64,000 nucleotides of DNA from Polyangium jinanense (GCF_028435365.1 NZ_JAGTJJ010000004.1:372001-436000), one strand, 5' to 3'; counted from the first letter of the stretch, positions 34,538 through 43,929 are shown. Made by a program: numbers and translations. The notes: generated from the sequence alone by a model not told the origin.

Positions 34538-35959
34538 TCACTCGGGCTCGGCGCTGCGGGTCGGGCGGGACAGCGCGGCGGCTCGGCGCACGGCGCTGCC
34601 GTCGTCGCTGAGCTTTCGAATCGCGAAGGCGAGGCCGTCGCGCAACGTCGCCAGCGTGCGTACGCGCGATAGGTCGAGGCCGAGGGAAACCATCGTCTGC
34701 GCGACGTTCGGGCGAATCCCGGTGATGATTCCTTCCGCTCCGAGGAGGCGGACCGCCGTGATGATGTTCAGCATATGGCCGGCCGTGGCCGTATCGACGA
34801 CGTCGACGCCCGTCAAATCGAGGATCGCGAAGCGCGCCTGGGTGCGCGAGACCTCGGCGAGCAGGTCGTCCGTGACCCGCGCGGCGCGCCGGCTGTCGAC
34901 GACGCCCACCATCGGGAGCGTGAGGACGTTGTCCCAGACCTGGATGATCGGGGTCTCCAGGTTGAAAATGACCTCCTGCTGCCGTTGAATGACGGCGAGT
35001 TTCGCTTCGAGCTCCGCTTTGGCCTGATGCGCCTCGGTGACGTTCAAGCTCAGGCCGAGAACACCCGAGACCTCCTTGTCGTCCTCGCCGAACGGGATGA
35101 CCCAGTTGTCCCAGAAGGTACCGTTCGTCTGCGTGCGATCGTACGCCGCGCTGCCCAGGAGGGCGCGCTGCACGAGGCGATCGCCCGGGGAAATCTCGAA
35201 GATGTTTTTTCCTACGAGCGAGCCCCGTTCGAATCCAGCGGCCGGGCAGCCCTGACCGTCGTGGAACGTGAAGTCCCCTTTCTTGTCGGTCACCCAGACG
35301 ACCACGTCGAGCTGGTCGAGGAGGCTCTGGAGGATCCGCGCCATACGGAGCCTCTCTTTTTCGGCGGTGAGCCGCTCCTCCTCGGCGCGCAGCCTTTGCT
35401 CGCGCTCGGCCTCGTAGCGCCTTCGCTCCCCGAGGTCGCGGCAGACGGCGACGGCGCCGCAGAGATCGCCGTCTGCGTCGCGGATTCCGCGCGCCGAGCA
35501 TTCGATGTACCTGCCCGCCGGCAGTTGCTCGCTCCGCACGAAGAACTCGACGGCGTCGACGCTCTCGCCCTGCAAGGCCCGGACGAGCGGCATTTCGTGC
35601 GTCGGGAAGGGCGTCACGCCATCCAGATGGTAGATGCCATAACGCATCGACCACTCCGTGGGCATGACCTCGCTCCGCTCCCCGAAGATCGACGTCGCGA
35701 CGGCGTTGAAATGAAGAAGGCGGCCCGCGCCGTCGCAGACCACCACACCGTCGGCCAGGCTGTGAATGGCCGCGCGGAGGAGCCGCGTCTCGCCGTCCTG
35801 GTCGGACGGACTCCCGTTCTTGTGGTGGCCATTCGTCTGGTGTCCATTCGTATAGTGGCCATTCGTCATGGCGGGCGCCTGCTCGGCGAGACGTGCTTCG
35901 AGCTCGGCGACCCGCGCGCGCAACTCCGCGCACTCCTGTTCAAAGGCAATAGACGACAC
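34538..35959 (-). CDS. PAS-PAS-STAS signalling protein (RsbR-like), copy 1
   Basis: This 473-residue protein has a short coiled start (ELRARVAELEARL), a first PAS domain (about 55-195; VVVCDGAGRLLHFNA), a coiled linker, a second PAS domain (LDVVVWVTDKKGDFTFHDGQG) and a C-terminal STAS domain (TPIIQVWDNVLTLPMVG, ILDLTGVDVVDTATAGH) with the Thr residues phosphorylated in RsbR-type stressosome proteins. GTG 35959 is chosen by matching the paralogue: both have GGGGGAGGACAGC before GTG. The upstream MNDN start at 36016 is less likely. It probably relays a sensed signal to a partner-switching pathway. Confidence 0.88.
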   Translation of the reverse strand: MSSIAFEQECAELRARVAELEARLAEQAPAMTNGHYTNGHQTNGHHKNGSPSDQDGETRLLRAAIHSLADGVVVCDGAGRLLHFNAVATSIFGERSEVMPTEWSMRYGIYHLDGVTPFPTHEMPLVRALQGESVDAVEFFVRSEQLPAGRYIECSARGIRDADGDLCGAVAVCRDLGERRRYEAEREQRLRAEEERLTAEKERLRMARILQSLLDQLDVVVWVTDKKGDFTFHDGQGCPAAGFERGSLVGKNIFEISPGDRLVQRALLGSAAYDRTQTNGTFWDNWVIPFGEDDKEVSGVLGLSLNVTEAHQAKAELEAKLAVIQRQQEVIFNLETPIIQVWDNVLTLPMVGVVDSRRAARVTDDLLAEVSRTQARFAILDLTGVDVVDTATAGHMLNIITAVRLLGAEGIITGIRPNVAQTMVSLGLDLSRVRTLATLRDGLAFAIRKLSDDGSAVRRAAALSRPTRSAEPE

Positions 35960-36015
35960 GCTGTCCTCCCCCCTCGGTCCCACGTGAATGAGGGCGCGAG
36001 ACCGATTGTCGTTCA

Positions 36016-36044
36016 CGTTATCGGTGAACCCGTGGCGGTGTCAA
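36016..36044 (-). promoter_or_regulatory. Putative promoter of PAS/STAS copy 1
   Basis: On the minus strand TTGACA (36044-36039) and ATAACG (36021-36016) are separated by 17 bases, about 60 bases before GTG 35959. A similar TTGACG element precedes the paralogue. Confidence 0.45.
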
Positions 36045-36156
36045 CGGACTGACGGCGTCGAAGACGTGCGCTCGAATTCGCGGCGCCGCCCGCAAGTCGG
36101 GATTTGCCTGATTGGAGGATACTCGTGAGGACGGGGGGATTCGTGCGTGGCGCGAT

Positions 36157-37542
36157 TCAACCGGGCCGGGAGCTGCGGGCCTTTTGCGCTCCGGCCCCGA
36201 ACCTGCCGCCGGCGGCCCCGTTGAGCTCTCGAATGACGAGGGACAGGCCGTCGCGCAACGTCGCCAGCGTGCGCACGCGTGACAGATCGAGGCCGAGGGA
36301 GATCATGGTCTGGGCGATGTTCGGGCGAATCCCCGTGATGATCCCTTCCGCCCCGAGGAGGCGAACGGCCGCGATGATATTGAGGATGTGGCCGGCCGTG
36401 GCCGTATCGACCACGTCGACGCCCGTCAAATCGAGGATCGCGAAGCGCGCTTGCGTGCGCGAGACCTCGGCGAGGACGTTGTCCGTGACCCGCGCGGCGC
36501 GCTGGCTGTCGACGACGCCCACCATCGGCAGCGTGAGGACGCGGTCCCAGACCTGGATGATCGGGGTCTCCAGATTGAAGATGACCTCCTGCTGCCGCTG
36601 AATGAGGGCGAGTTTCGCTTCGAGCTCCAGCTTGACGTGATAGGCCTCGGTGACGTTCAGGCTCAGGCCGATGACACCCGAGGGCTTCCCGTCGTCGTTC
36701 ATCGGAATGGCCCAATGCTCCCAGGCGACCCCGTGGGCCTCGTTGCGGTCGTGCCCAGGGACACCCGCCGACAATGCGCGGTGGATGAGCATGTCGTCGG
36801 GGTAGACCTCGTGGGCACTCTTGCCGACGAGCCAGCCCCGCGCGAGGCCGGCCGACTCGGCGCCGCGACCATCGTGGAACGTGAAGACGCCTTTTTCGTC
36901 GGTCGCCCAGACGATGATGTCGAGGTGATCGAGCAGGCTCCTCAGGATCCGCGCCATGCGGAGCCGCTCGTTCTCGGCGGCGAGCCGCTCCTCCTCGGCG
37001 CGGAGCCGCCGCTCGCGCTCGGCCTCGTATCGCCTGCGCTCGCCGAGGTCGCGGCACACGACCACGGCGCCGCAGATAGCCCCGCTCGCGTCGCGAATGC
37101 AACGCGCAGAGCATTCGACGTACAGGCAGGCCGGCAGGCCCTCCCTTCGCACGACGAGCTCGATGCCGTCGACGCTCTCGCCCCGGAGTGCACGATGGGA
37201 CGGCAGCTCGTCCGCCGGGATGTGGGTCACGCCATCCGGATAAAAGAGGCCGTATCGCGTCGACAGCGCCTCGGAGGTGACCTCTCTCGATAGCTCGCCG
37301 AAGATCTGCGTCGCAGCGGCGTTGAAGTGGATGGTGCGGCCCTCGCGGTTGCAGATCACCACGGCGTCGGCGAGGTTATGCAGCGCCGCCCGGAGGAGCC
37401 GCGTCTCGGCTTCGTGATCGGCGGGGATCGCCTCGCGATGGTGGCCATTCGTCGCGACGGGCGATCGAGCAGCGAGTCGCGCCTCCAGCTCGGCGACCCG
37501 CGCGCGGAGCGCCGCGTACTCGTTTTCCATCGGAAGATACAC
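36157..37542 (-). CDS. PAS-PAS-STAS signalling protein (RsbR-like), copy 2
   Basis: This 461-residue paralogue of the downstream gene has the same order: coiled start, PAS (VVICNREGRTIHFNA), coiled linker, second PAS (DIIVWATDEKGVFTFHDGRG) and STAS. In the STAS domain the copies are nearly identical (RFAILDLTGVDVVDTATAGH), while the PAS domains differ more, so sensing may have diverged while output is kept. GTG 37542 follows the same GGGGGAGGACAGC leader. The two genes are in tandem, 197 bases apart, each with its own promoter-like leader. Confidence 0.9.
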   Translation of the reverse strand: MYLPMENEYAALRARVAELEARLAARSPVATNGHHREAIPADHEAETRLLRAALHNLADAVVICNREGRTIHFNAAATQIFGELSREVTSEALSTRYGLFYPDGVTHIPADELPSHRALRGESVDGIELVVRREGLPACLYVECSARCIRDASGAICGAVVVCRDLGERRRYEAERERRLRAEEERLAAENERLRMARILRSLLDHLDIIVWATDEKGVFTFHDGRGAESAGLARGWLVGKSAHEVYPDDMLIHRALSAGVPGHDRNEAHGVAWEHWAIPMNDDGKPSGVIGLSLNVTEAYHVKLELEAKLALIQRQQEVIFNLETPIIQVWDRVLTLPMVGVVDSQRAARVTDNVLAEVSRTQARFAILDLTGVDVVDTATAGHILNIIAAVRLLGAEGIITGIRPNIAQTMISLGLDLSRVRTLATLRDGLSLVIRELNGAAGGRFGAGAQKARSSRPG

Positions 37543-37587
37543 GCTGTCCTCCCCCTCGCGTCCGCGCAGATGGAGTCGAATCCAATC

Positions 37588-37616
37588 ACCCTACGAACAC
37601 GTCGCAACCTCGTCAA
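37588..37616 (-). promoter_or_regulatory. Putative promoter of PAS/STAS copy 2
   Basis: On the minus strand TTGACG (37616-37611) and TAGGGT (37593-37588) are 17 bases apart. The bases around the -35 (ATCCGTTGACG) match the leader of copy 1 (GTCCGTTGACA), so the promoter was duplicated with the gene. Confidence 0.4.
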
Positions 37617-37946
37617 CGGATTGACGCGTCGGAGACGTGCCTGCCAGCGCCGCGCAACGCTTGTGCATGTGCGATGGCTCTGCGCACGATTTCGACTCTG
37701 CATAAAGGATGGGTCCACATCGCGCCCTGGACGAACGGTCGACCCGGCTCGTCACGTGTTATCGCGGCGCGCACGCGCCCACGCTCGGGCAAGCGCCGCG
37801 GCTTCCCGGCCGCTCGGGATCCGCCGACCGACTTCGGCACGGCGACGTTTGCTGCCCCACGTTCTAACCCGACATCCGGGTGAGAATCGTCACGTTCGTC
37901 ATCGATGGGCTTGGACGCGGGCGACGGTTTCAGGCATGAGCACGCC
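37617..37946. other. Intergenic region, divergent genes
   Basis: The 330 bases between the PAS/STAS promoter and the flavoprotein start contain no convincing coding sequence. A 69-codon plus-strand frame at 37674 lacks family features. I saw no riboswitch-like or strong hairpin structure. It presumably holds the promoter of the flavoprotein. Confidence 0.5.
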
Positions 37947-40403
37947 ATGTCCGTACCGGTTCTGCCGAAACGCGCGCGTGTCGTCGTCGTCGGTGGCGGG
38001 GTCATTGGCTGCTCCGTCGCCTACCATCTGGCTCACATGGGCTGGAAGGACGTGGTCCTGCTCGAACGGGACCGCCTCACCTCCGGCACGACCTGGCATG
38101 CCGCCGGGCTCATCGTGACGTTCGGCTCGACGTCGGAGACGTCGACCGAGATGCGCAAGTACACGCGCGACCTTTACACGCGCCTCGAAGCGGAGACGGG
38201 CCTCGGCACCGGGTTCAAGCCGGTCGGGTTCATCGAGGTCGCGGCGGATCCGGACCGGCTCGAGGAGTACCGGCGCGTCTCGGCGTTCAACCGCCACTGC
38301 GGCGTCGACGTGCACGAGATCTCGCCCTCGCAGGTGAAGGAGCTCTTCCCGCTCGCGCGGACCGACGACATCCTGGCCGGCTTCTATGTGAAGGAGGACG
38401 GCCAGGCGAACCCGGTCGACATCACGATGGCGCTCGCGAAGGGCGCGAAGATGCAAGGCGCGACGATCCTCGAAAACGTGCCCTGCACCGGGGTGCTCAC
38501 GAAGCGCGGCGCCGTCGCCGGCGTGCAGACGCCGTTCGGCGACATCGAGGCCGAGTGTGTGGTGAACTGCGCGGGCATGTGGGCGCGGCAGCTCGGCGCG
38601 AAATCGGGCGTCAACATCCCGCTGCAATCGGCCGAGCATTATTACCTGATCACGGCCAAGATCCCCGACCTGCCGAAATCGATGCCGGTGCTCGAGGATC
38701 CTGGCTCGTACGGGTATTACCGCGAGGAGGTCGGCGGCTTGATGGTGGGCCTCTTCGAGCCCGTCTGCGCGCCGTGGAAGATCGAGGGCGTGCCGGATGA
38801 TTTTTCCTTCGGCGAGATCACCCCGGACTGGGATCGAATGGGCCCCTATGTCGAGAAGGCGATGCGGCGCGTGCCCGTCACGCTGGAGGTGGGCGTCCGC
38901 AAGTTCTTCTGCGGCCCCGAGAGCTTCACGCCCGACCTCGCGCCGGTCGTCGGCGAGGCGCCCGAGCTCAAGAATTACTTCGTCGCCGCGGGCTTGAACT
39001 CGATCGGCATTCTCACGGGCGGCGGCCTCGGGCGCGTGCTCGCGCACTGGATCATCAACGGCCGGCCCGACGTGGACGTCACGGGGATGAACATCGACCG
39101 GCTTCACACGTACCAGGCGAACCCCGAATACCGCCGCACGCGCACCGTCGAGTCGCTCGGGATGGTCTATCAATGCCATTACCCGACGCGTTCGATGCAA
39201 ACGGCGCGCGGCGCGAAGACCTCCGCCATTCACGAGAGGCTCGCAGCCCAGGGCGCCTATTTCAAGGACGTGAGCGGCTGGGAAGGCGCGGACTGGTATG
39301 CGCCGCCCGGCGTCCCGCCGAAGGTGGAGCGCCTCTCGTGGGGCCGGCAAAACTGGTTTTCGTACTGGGAAGCCGAACACCGCGCCTGCCGCGAGGGCGT
39401 GATCCTCATGGACATGTCGTTCATGGCGAAATTCCTGGTGCAGGGCCGGGACGCGGGCAAGCTGCTCGATTACATCTCCGCGAACAGCGTCGACGGCGCG
39501 CCGGGCGTGATCACGTACACGCAATGGCTGAACGCGGGCGGCACGATCGAGGCGGATCTCACGGTCACGAAGCTCGACGACGAGCGATACTGGGTCGTCG
39601 CCTCGGACACGGCGCACCGCCACGTGCTCACGTGGATGCGACGGCATGCGTTGCCCGACATGCACGCATTCGTGACGGACGTGACCTCGGGTTATGCGCA
39701 GATCAACATTCAGGGCCCGCGGTCGCGCGAGCTCATGCAAATGGTCACGTCGCAGGACATGTCGAACGAGGCGTTCCCGTTCCGCGCCGCGCAGGAGATC
39801 GACATCGGGTTCGCCCGCGCGCTCTGCGTGCGTATCACGTACCTGGGCGAGCTCGGCTACGAGCTCTACATCCCCACGGAGCAGGCTACGCACGTCTATG
39901 ATCGCCTCGTCGAGGCGGGCAAGCGCGTGGACCTCAAGCACGCCGGGCTCAAGGCGCTGGCGAGCCTCCGCATGGAGAAGGGCTACCGCGATTACGGGCA
40001 CGACATCGACAACACCGATTCGGTGTTGGAAGCGGGGCTCGGCTTCGCGGTCGACCTGAAGAAGCCGGACTTCCTCGGCCGGGAAGCGGTGCTCGCGAAA
40101 AAAGCCGCGGGGCCGCTCAAGCGCCGAATCGTGCAGGTGCTCGTGAAGGATCCGGAGCCCTTGATGTTCCACGCGGAGGTCGTGCGTCGCAATGGAAAGC
40201 CCATCGGCTACGTGCGCGCGGCTTCGTACGGGCATACCGTGGGCGGCGCGGTCGGCCTCGTCATGGTGGAGGCCGGCGAGCCCATCGACACGAAGTACCT
40301 CGAGAACGCCACGTGGGAGGTCGACATCGCCGGCAAGCTCTATCCGGCCGTCGCCTCGCTCAAGCCGCTCTACGATCCCGAGGCGAAGCGCGTGAAGGCG
40401 TGA
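37947..40403 (+). CDS. Dimethylglycine/sarcosine dehydrogenase-like flavoprotein with GcvT domain
   Basis: This 818-residue protein has an N-terminal FAD-binding Rossmann motif (VVVVGGGVIGCSVAYHLA, residues 11-28), LLERDRLTSGTTWHAAG near residue 41 (the covalent-flavin-type His region of the DMGDH family), and ends the oxidase part with GILTGGGLGRVLAHWI. From about residue 440 a folate-binding GcvT-like domain follows (SFMAKFLVQG, GYAQINIQGPRSRELM, GELGYELYIPTE, KGYRDYGHDI). Such enzymes demethylate glycine betaine breakdown products, handing one-carbon units to tetrahydrofolate. ATG 37947 is chosen; 37905 is possible. Confidence 0.9.
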   Translation: MSVPVLPKRARVVVVGGGVIGCSVAYHLAHMGWKDVVLLERDRLTSGTTWHAAGLIVTFGSTSETSTEMRKYTRDLYTRLEAETGLGTGFKPVGFIEVAADPDRLEEYRRVSAFNRHCGVDVHEISPSQVKELFPLARTDDILAGFYVKEDGQANPVDITMALAKGAKMQGATILENVPCTGVLTKRGAVAGVQTPFGDIEAECVVNCAGMWARQLGAKSGVNIPLQSAEHYYLITAKIPDLPKSMPVLEDPGSYGYYREEVGGLMVGLFEPVCAPWKIEGVPDDFSFGEITPDWDRMGPYVEKAMRRVPVTLEVGVRKFFCGPESFTPDLAPVVGEAPELKNYFVAAGLNSIGILTGGGLGRVLAHWIINGRPDVDVTGMNIDRLHTYQANPEYRRTRTVESLGMVYQCHYPTRSMQTARGAKTSAIHERLAAQGAYFKDVSGWEGADWYAPPGVPPKVERLSWGRQNWFSYWEAEHRACREGVILMDMSFMAKFLVQGRDAGKLLDYISANSVDGAPGVITYTQWLNAGGTIEADLTVTKLDDERYWVVASDTAHRHVLTWMRRHALPDMHAFVTDVTSGYAQINIQGPRSRELMQMVTSQDMSNEAFPFRAAQEIDIGFARALCVRITYLGELGYELYIPTEQATHVYDRLVEAGKRVDLKHAGLKALASLRMEKGYRDYGHDIDNTDSVLEAGLGFAVDLKKPDFLGREAVLAKKAAGPLKRRIVQVLVKDPEPLMFHAEVVRRNGKPIGYVRAASYGHTVGGAVGLVMVEAGEPIDTKYLENATWEVDIAGKLYPAVASLKPLYDPEAKRVKA

Positions 40404-40420
40404 GCCCTCGCGGGCGATGC

Positions 40421-40449
40421 TTGACAGACCAGTCCAGAACGGTTAGAAC
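40421..40449 (+). promoter_or_regulatory. tetR promoter overlapping an operator
   Basis: TTGACA (40421-40426) and TAGAAC (40444-40449) are spaced by 17 bases, 13 bases before ATG 40462. The spacer contains GACCAGTCCAGAA, whose complement TTCTGGACTGGTC matches the sequence before the aldo-keto reductase gene, so it is a candidate operator for the TetR protein. Confidence 0.65.
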
Positions 40450-40461
40450 TTCCGTGCGAGC

Positions 40462-41046
40462 ATGGCACGCCCGAAGGAGTTCGACCGCGACGACGTGGTG
40501 AAGCGGGCCATGGCCGTCTTCTGGGAGAAGGGGTACGAGGCGACCTCGACGGAGGATCTCTTGCGCGCGATGGGCATCGGGCGCCAGAGCATGTACGACA
40601 CCTTCGGCGACAAACGTCGCCTCTACCTCGAAGCGCTGCAGCGGTATCAAGCGGAGAGCGGCGCGCAGCTCATCGAGCGCCTCCAGGCCGGGGAATCACC
40701 GCTCCGGGCGATCGAAGAGGTCTTGATGGCCGTCGCCGCCGAGACGCCCGCCGAACGGGCGAGGGGCTGCATGTACGTGAGCTCCATCGTGGAGCTCGCG
40801 CAAAAAGATCCTGAAGTCGCGTCGCTCGCGAGGTCCGGGACGATCCTCTGCGAGACCGCGTTTGAACGGATCGTGCGGGAAGCCAAGCGCAAGGGCGAGG
40901 TCGATCGGTGCGTCGACGAGCGGAAAGTCGCGCGCTTCCTGCTCGCCACGGTGCAAGGCCTGCGGGTCATGGCGAAAGGGGGAGCCACGCCCGAGGCTCT
41001 CCGCGACATCGTCGCCGTCGCGCTCACCTCCCTGAAATCTCGTTAG
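40462..41046 (+). CDS. TetR-family transcriptional repressor
   Basis: This 194-residue protein begins MARPKEFDRDDVVKRAMAVF, followed by the HTH ATSTEDLLRAMGIGRQSMY and DTFGDKRRLYLEAL. The C-terminal ligand-binding half contains ERARGCMYVSSIVEL and a TetR_C-type ending LLATVQGLRVMAKGG. It resembles repressors that sense electrophiles or toxic small molecules and control a reductase. The next gene is an aldo-keto reductase, and matching operator-like sequences lie before both genes, so self-repression and control of the reductase are likely. Confidence 0.93.
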   Translation: MARPKEFDRDDVVKRAMAVFWEKGYEATSTEDLLRAMGIGRQSMYDTFGDKRRLYLEALQRYQAESGAQLIERLQAGESPLRAIEEVLMAVAAETPAERARGCMYVSSIVELAQKDPEVASLARSGTILCETAFERIVREAKRKGEVDRCVDERKVARFLLATVQGLRVMAKGGATPEALRDIVAVALTSLKSR

Positions 41047-41087
41047 TTCGTGCGCGGGCGCGAGGACGCCCGCGTTCGTTTGCTTGA

Positions 41088-41106
41088 TTCTGGACTGATC
41101 CATCAA
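41088..41106 (+). promoter_or_regulatory. Operator-like element before the aldo-keto reductase
   Basis: TTCTGGACTGATCCATCAA is an inverted, near-identical copy (about 16 of 19 positions) of the element in the tetR promoter. It contains TGGA-CTGA-TCCA dyad symmetry. It lies 18 bases before the start codon, after the TetR stop. Confidence 0.6.
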
Positions 41107-41123
41107 CAACCAAGGAGTCCGCG

Positions 41124-42206
41124 ATGTCTCTCGATCGATACTATCTGCTCGGCCGCTCGGGTCTTCGTGTCAGCCGCCTGGCCCTCGGGACCATGACGTT
41201 CGGCACCGACGGGGCCTGGGGCGCGTGGGGTTCGTCCGAAGAAACCGCCCGCGCCGTCTTCGACCGGTACCTCGACGCAGGCGGCAACTTCCTCGATACC
41301 GCGGACCTCTACACGCGAGGGACCAGCGAGACCATGCTCGGCAAGTTCATCGCCGAGCGCGGCGCGCGGGATCGCGTCGTTTTGACCACCAAGTACACCT
41401 ACGGCCTCGACACGGGCAACCCCAACGCCGGCGGCAACGGCCGCAAGAACATGATCCGCGCGGTGGAGGCATCGCTCCGGCGGCTCGGGACCGATTACAT
41501 CGATCTTTACCTCCTGCACACGTGGGATCGCCTCACGCCCGCCGAGGAGGTGGTCCGCACGTTCGACGATCTCGTACGCGCGGGAAAGATCCGTTACGCC
41601 GGTCTGTCCGACGTGCCCGCCTGGTATGCCGCGCGCGCGCAGACGTTCGCCGAGGCGCACGCGCTCGCGCCGCTCGTCAACCTGCAGCTCCAGTACTCAC
41701 TCGTGGAGCGCCACATCGAGCACGAATTCGTGCCGCTCGCGCAGACGCTCGGCATGGGCATCACCGCGTGGAGCCCGCTCGGCGGTGGTCTGCTCTCGGG
41801 CAAATACCGGCCGAGCGAGGGCCGCGGCGAGGGCGAGGGGCGGCTCACGAAGAACGATGCCGGCACCCAGCTCGGGCTGTTCACGGAGCACAACTGGGGC
41901 GTCGTGGCGGCCGTGGAAACGGCATCGAAGGAGCTCGGCCGCAGCATGGCGCAGGTGGCGTTGAACTGGACGGCGACGCAGCCGGGCGTCGGCTCGGTGA
42001 TCCTGGGCGCGACCAAGCTCGCGCAGCTCGAGGACAACCTCGCCGCGCTCGATTTCGAGATTCCGGCCGAGCTGCGCCGGGCGCTCGATCAGGCGAGCGC
42101 GCTCCCGCCGCCGTTTCCTTACAAAATGTTCGGCGATGCGTACCAGACGATGCTGCACGGCGGGGCTTCCGTGAGCGACAAACCGGTGGGGTATACGCGG
42201 CCGTGA
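41124..42206 (+). CDS. Aldo-keto reductase
   Basis: This 360-residue protein shows the AKR barrel: YYLLGRSGLRVSRLALGTMTFG, the catalytic Asp/Tyr in FLDTADLYTRG, Lys in VVLTTKYTYG, His in LYLLHTWDR, and the NADPH-binding end with SVILGATKLAQLEDN. The type (YajO/AKR-like, about 350 residues) usually reduces aldehydes or ketones. AAGGAG lies 9 bases before ATG 41124. It is probably regulated by the TetR protein encoded just upstream. Confidence 0.95.
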   Translation: MSLDRYYLLGRSGLRVSRLALGTMTFGTDGAWGAWGSSEETARAVFDRYLDAGGNFLDTADLYTRGTSETMLGKFIAERGARDRVVLTTKYTYGLDTGNPNAGGNGRKNMIRAVEASLRRLGTDYIDLYLLHTWDRLTPAEEVVRTFDDLVRAGKIRYAGLSDVPAWYAARAQTFAEAHALAPLVNLQLQYSLVERHIEHEFVPLAQTLGMGITAWSPLGGGLLSGKYRPSEGRGEGEGRLTKNDAGTQLGLFTEHNWGVVAAVETASKELGRSMAQVALNWTATQPGVGSVILGATKLAQLEDNLAALDFEIPAELRRALDQASALPPPFPYKMFGDAYQTMLHGGASVSDKPVGYTRP

Positions 42207-42229
42207 GCGGATGAAAGGGGGCCGGCGGA

Positions 42230-43915
42230 TCAGTCTTCTTGCGCCGGCGAGAACGGCGTGATGGGCGCGGATTCCTCGATTTCGCGCTTGGGCGGGTTCT
42301 TGACGTTGAGCGTGCTCTCGATGAGGACGGCTCGACGCGGGCGCGGCGCGCCGACCTGCGCTTTGCGGAGCTCGTCCACGATGCGCCCACGCAGCGCGTC
42401 GTTCATGTCCTTGTTCTCGCCGGGCGGCACGCGCGCGCTGACACGCAGGACGATCGAGCCCTCGTTCAGCTCCTCCACGCCAACCTCCACGCGCGCGGGA
42501 GCGCCCGTCCGCGCCTCGACCTCCTGTTCGGCGATGCTCGTGAGGAGCTCACGCACCCGCGGCAGATCCTCTTCGTAAGGCACGTGCACGTCGACCACTG
42601 CATTCACGAAGGAGCGCGAATGATTCGCGACCTTGCGGACCTCGCCATTGGGGATCGAGTGAAGCACGCCGAGATCGTCGCGGATCTTCGTGATACGAAC
42701 GCCGATCTCCTCCACGCGGCCCTGGATGCCGCCGATCTCCACGAGATCCCCGACGAGCAGGAGGTTCTCGAAGAGAATGAAGAAGCCGGCCACGATATCC
42801 CCGACGAACGTCTGCGCGCCGAAGCCAATGGCGACGCCGATGACGCCGGCGCCCGCAAGAAGCGGCGTGGGATCGATGGAGGCCTCGCGGAGGCCCATCA
42901 CGAGCGCCGAGAAATAGATCGCATACCGCACGAAACCCATGGCCACGGGGACCAGGGTTTTTCGTTGCTGGAGCGTCTGCGGGTTCGCCTCGGCCACCTT
43001 CCCGAGGAAGAGGTCGTTGATGAGTAGAACGCAGATCTCGACGAGGACCCGGCTCGCATAAAAGATCGCGATGATCCGGAGGCCGACGCGCCCCGCCTGC
43101 GAGAGCCACGTGTCGGGCGTGAGCGCGTCCGCGACCCACGTGGCCGCCGTGAGGTACACGCAATAATCGACGACCCGCTTCGTGATGCCGAGCAGGTGCG
43201 ACAGGTTGCCGAGGTACCTGAGCGGGCTCTCGAGGTTGGCGAGCCTCGTCGCGTTGTCGAAGATGACGTCGAGGAGCAGGTATCCGATGCCCGTCGCGAG
43301 GCGGCTGACGTAGAAGGCGCCAAGCGTGTAGGTCGCGAGGACGATGGAGCGCTGGGTCCCAGGCGCGAGCGTGAGCTTGTCGGCGATGAGGACCGCCGCC
43401 GCGCCGAGGACGACCACGCGCAGCGCTTTGCGCAGGCGTATCGTGACCTCGGCGAGCGGCTCGCGCCGTTTGTCCAGCCACTCCGAGCGCGCGACGGCCT
43501 GGCCCAGCGCCTCCGCGAGCCCCCGGGCGAGGGCGTCGACGAAGAGCGCGCCGGCGGCAATGCCGAACGCCGTGAGCAATCGTGTCTTGACGAGCGCGGG
43601 ATCGTCCCCGGCGAGCGCGACGAGCGCGCTCTTCGCCACGTCGAGGGCCCAGATTCCTCGATAGGTGGCGAAGCCCGCGGCGGCCATGAGCACCGCCACG
43701 AGGAGCGCGACCCAGACGATCGCGCGACGACGAACACGGCGACGGAATGCCTTGCGCTCGTCTGCCGTGACGTGCTCCAGCGTCGGCGAGCGCAAGAGGA
43801 AGGCATAGCCCCGATGAATTGTCCTGACCAAAAGCTCCGAGAGGAGCAAGAGCACCACGATCGTGATGCACAGGGCAACGAGGTTGTGGGCCAGGAGGTC
43901 GAGGTGCAGGGTCAT
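42230..43915 (-). CDS. MscS-family mechanosensitive ion channel
   Basis: This 561-residue protein has about five to seven membrane segments before the MscS core. The core begins with LLAGAGVIGVAIGFGAQTFV, the pore-lining helix rich in Gly/Ala, and continues with GDIVAGFFILFENLLLVGD and the beta domain GGIQGRVEEIGVRITKIRDDLGVLHSIPNGEV. The C-terminal cytoplasmic part ends in an acidic tail. The start lies 14 bases after the stop of the second shell gene, on the same strand. MscS channels relieve osmotic pressure or pass small solutes. Confidence 0.92.
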   Translation of the reverse strand: MTLHLDLLAHNLVALCITIVVLLLLSELLVRTIHRGYAFLLRSPTLEHVTADERKAFRRRVRRRAIVWVALLVAVLMAAAGFATYRGIWALDVAKSALVALAGDDPALVKTRLLTAFGIAAGALFVDALARGLAEALGQAVARSEWLDKRREPLAEVTIRLRKALRVVVLGAAAVLIADKLTLAPGTQRSIVLATYTLGAFYVSRLATGIGYLLLDVIFDNATRLANLESPLRYLGNLSHLLGITKRVVDYCVYLTAATWVADALTPDTWLSQAGRVGLRIIAIFYASRVLVEICVLLINDLFLGKVAEANPQTLQQRKTLVPVAMGFVRYAIYFSALVMGLREASIDPTPLLAGAGVIGVAIGFGAQTFVGDIVAGFFILFENLLLVGDLVEIGGIQGRVEEIGVRITKIRDDLGVLHSIPNGEVRKVANHSRSFVNAVVDVHVPYEEDLPRVRELLTSIAEQEVEARTGAPARVEVGVEELNEGSIVLRVSARVPPGENKDMNDALRGRIVDELRKAQVGAPRPRRAVLIESTLNVKNPPKREIEESAPITPFSPAQED

Positions 43916-43929
43916 CGGGGCCGCCGCGA

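Noticed and set aside
37899..40235. Minus-strand frame of 778 codons
   Set aside because: It is antisense to the clear flavoprotein/GcvT gene, with no recognisable motif.
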